From Aldersonia kunmingensis (GTDB taxonomy: Bacteria; Actinomycetota; Actinomycetes; Mycobacteriales; Mycobacteriaceae): 56,778 nucleotides of DNA. The notes below the pieces were generated by a model. The model searched no databases and was not told where the DNA came from. It saw only the letters and a program-made list of their open reading frames with translations. The stretch spans positions 1 to 56,778 of the forward strand of contig NZ_LRRB01000198.1 in NCBI RefSeq assembly GCF_001646865.1, in the 5' to 3' direction. Positions within the stretch are counted from its first letter, which is position 1. The number at the start of each line of letters is the position of its first letter. A program made the translations under genes and the position numbers. Shown piece after piece: positions 55,831 through 56,778 of the stretch.

Positions 55831-56778
55831 GTGTCCTCCGTTGCCCCCAGTTCAGAGTTGCCGCCCGTCAGCGAGCTACTCGCACACGCGGTGGAGGCAC
55901 TCGGCGGCGCCGAGCGCAGCGGTCAGCAGACCATGGCCGCGGCGGTCGAGCACGCGATCGACACCGGTGAACATCTCGCGGTGCAGGCGGGCACCGGAAC
56001 CGGTAAGTCCCTTGCCTATCTCGTGCCGGCGATCCGCCACGCGGTCCGGTCCGGCCGCACGGTGGTCGTATCGACGGCCACCATCGCGCTGCAGCGCCAG
56101 CTCGTCGAGCGCGACCTGCCGCGGCTCGCTGATGCCCTCACACCCGTCCTGGGTCGCGCGCCGACCTTCGCGATCCTCAAGGGCCGCAACAACTACCTGT
56201 GCCTGAACAAGCTGCACGGCGCGGTGCCCGACGAACCCGCCGAGGCGGAATTGTTCGACGCCTTCGCGGTTTCGCGGCTCGGACGCGAGGTGCAGCGTCT
56301 CCAGGCGTGGGCAAGCGACACCGAGACCGGGGACCGGGACGAGGTGGTGCCCGGCGTCCAGGATCGGTCGTGGCGGCAGCTGAGTGTCACCTCCCGCGAG
56401 TGCGTCGGCCGGAACCGCTGCTCGCATGGCGAGGAATGCTTCGCCGAACTGGCCCGATCTCGTTCCGCCGCAGCCGATATCGTGGTCACCAACCACGCGC
56501 TACTCGCGATCGACGCAATCACCGGTATCGCGGTGCTGCCCGAGCACGATGTGGTGATCATCGACGAGGCCCATGACCTCGTGGACCGGGTCACCGGCGT
56601 CGCGACCGCGGAGTTGTCCGCGCCGGCGATCAGCGCGGCCGCGCGGCGCTGCGTGAAACTGGTGGAGGAAGAGGAAGTCGACCGACTCGAGGGTGCCGCG
56701 GAGGCGTGGGACGACCTGGTCGGCGATTTCCGGACCGGCCGATGGGAACACCTGCCCGCCGGTGCGGATGCGGTGCTC
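55831..56778 (+). CDS. dinG: DinG-family helicase, N-terminal part (runs off window)
   Basis: An ATP-dependent DNA helicase of the XPD/DinG superfamily 2 group, with 316 residues visible. Walker A is AGTGTGKS (about 53-60); Cys residues that could bind a [4Fe-4S] cluster are in YLCLNK and SRECVGRNRCSHGEECF; the DEAH box is IIDEAHDL (about 249-256). The start is GTG at 55831 (VSSVAPSS), 9 bp after pncB, matching the Rv1330c-Rv1329c neighbourhood. The C-terminal helicase motifs lie beyond the window. Confidence 0.9.
   Translation, partial: MSSVAPSSELPPVSELLAHAVEALGGAERSGQQTMAAAVEHAIDTGEHLAVQAGTGTGKSLAYLVPAIRHAVRSGRTVVVSTATIALQRQLVERDLPRLADALTPVLGRAPTFAILKGRNNYLCLNKLHGAVPDEPAEAELFDAFAVSRLGREVQRLQAWASDTETGDRDEVVPGVQDRSWRQLSVTSRECVGRNRCSHGEECFAELARSRSAAADIVVTNHALLAIDAITGIAVLPEHDVVIIDEAHDLVDRVTGVATAELSAPAISAAARRCVKLVEEEEVDRLEGAAEAWDDLVGDFRTGRWEHLPAGADAVL

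Overview
The window is high-GC actinobacterial DNA, most likely from a mycolic-acid-forming member of the Mycobacteriales (Nocardia/Rhodococcus-like). The evidence is a giant type I fatty acid synthase with acpS, a complete mce operon, Ltp1, a mec-cysO-cysM cysteine module, Ddn-like and Rv1339-like proteins, frequent GTG/TTG starts and many TetR regulators. Two blocks are laid out as in M. tuberculosis: DUF3618-bcp-...-acpS-fas (Rv2520c to Rv2524c) at the left, and lprD-DUF3817-rdgB-rph-Rv1339-rhomboid-cysM-cysO-mec-P1 peptidase-DUF2017-clpS-pncB-dinG (Rv1343c back to Rv1329c) at the right. About 26 kb of accessory lipid-metabolism genes lies between them.

Layout. 1-5.4 kb: lactate dehydrogenase 5' end, DUF3618, bcp, an AlkZ-like protein, small membrane proteins and a Ser/Thr kinase. 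5.5-8.9 kb: a TetR-controlled DrrAB-type ABC exporter and a second TetR. 9.0-19.1 kb: acpS and fas; fas carries a one-base frameshift near 12,000 and has a structured leader and repeated dyads upstream. 19.2-20.1 kb: tRNA-Leu(UAG) and two tandem small membrane paralogues. 20.3-26.5 kb: a five-gene minus-strand oxygenase operon (two AurF-like proteins, a Baeyer-Villiger-type monooxygenase, an SDR and a KshB-like reductase) with a divergent DUF4873 gene. 26.8-35.4 kb: yrbEA-yrbEB-mceABCDEF-mas. 35.5-40 kb: the TetR that probably controls the previous two regions, a membrane protein, a hemerythrin-SRPBCC fusion and two more TetR genes. 40.1-45.9 kb: ltp1, SRPBCC, MaoC hydratase, SDR, acyl-CoA dehydrogenase and hydrolase, a CoA-ester catabolic operon. 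45.9-56.8 kb: the conserved housekeeping block, with an alkD fragment at its edge.

The most interesting inference is a regulon. A dyad with core TACC-N3-GGT, perfect in front of the TetR gene (GCTACCGATGGTAGC), recurs in front of the mce operon (two adjacent copies), between the aurF2 and DUF4873 genes, and in front of aurF1. This ties a Mce importer to an adjacent oxygenase operon that pairs an intact AurF diiron enzyme with a paralogue lacking several metal ligands. I know of no described Mce-AurF-BVMO pathway. Other notable items are three copies of a dispersed ~60-70 bp nested palindrome, a terminator-like hairpin directly before fas, and a CysO with residues beyond its Gly-Gly. No CRISPR array, insertion sequence, prophage or rRNA was seen.
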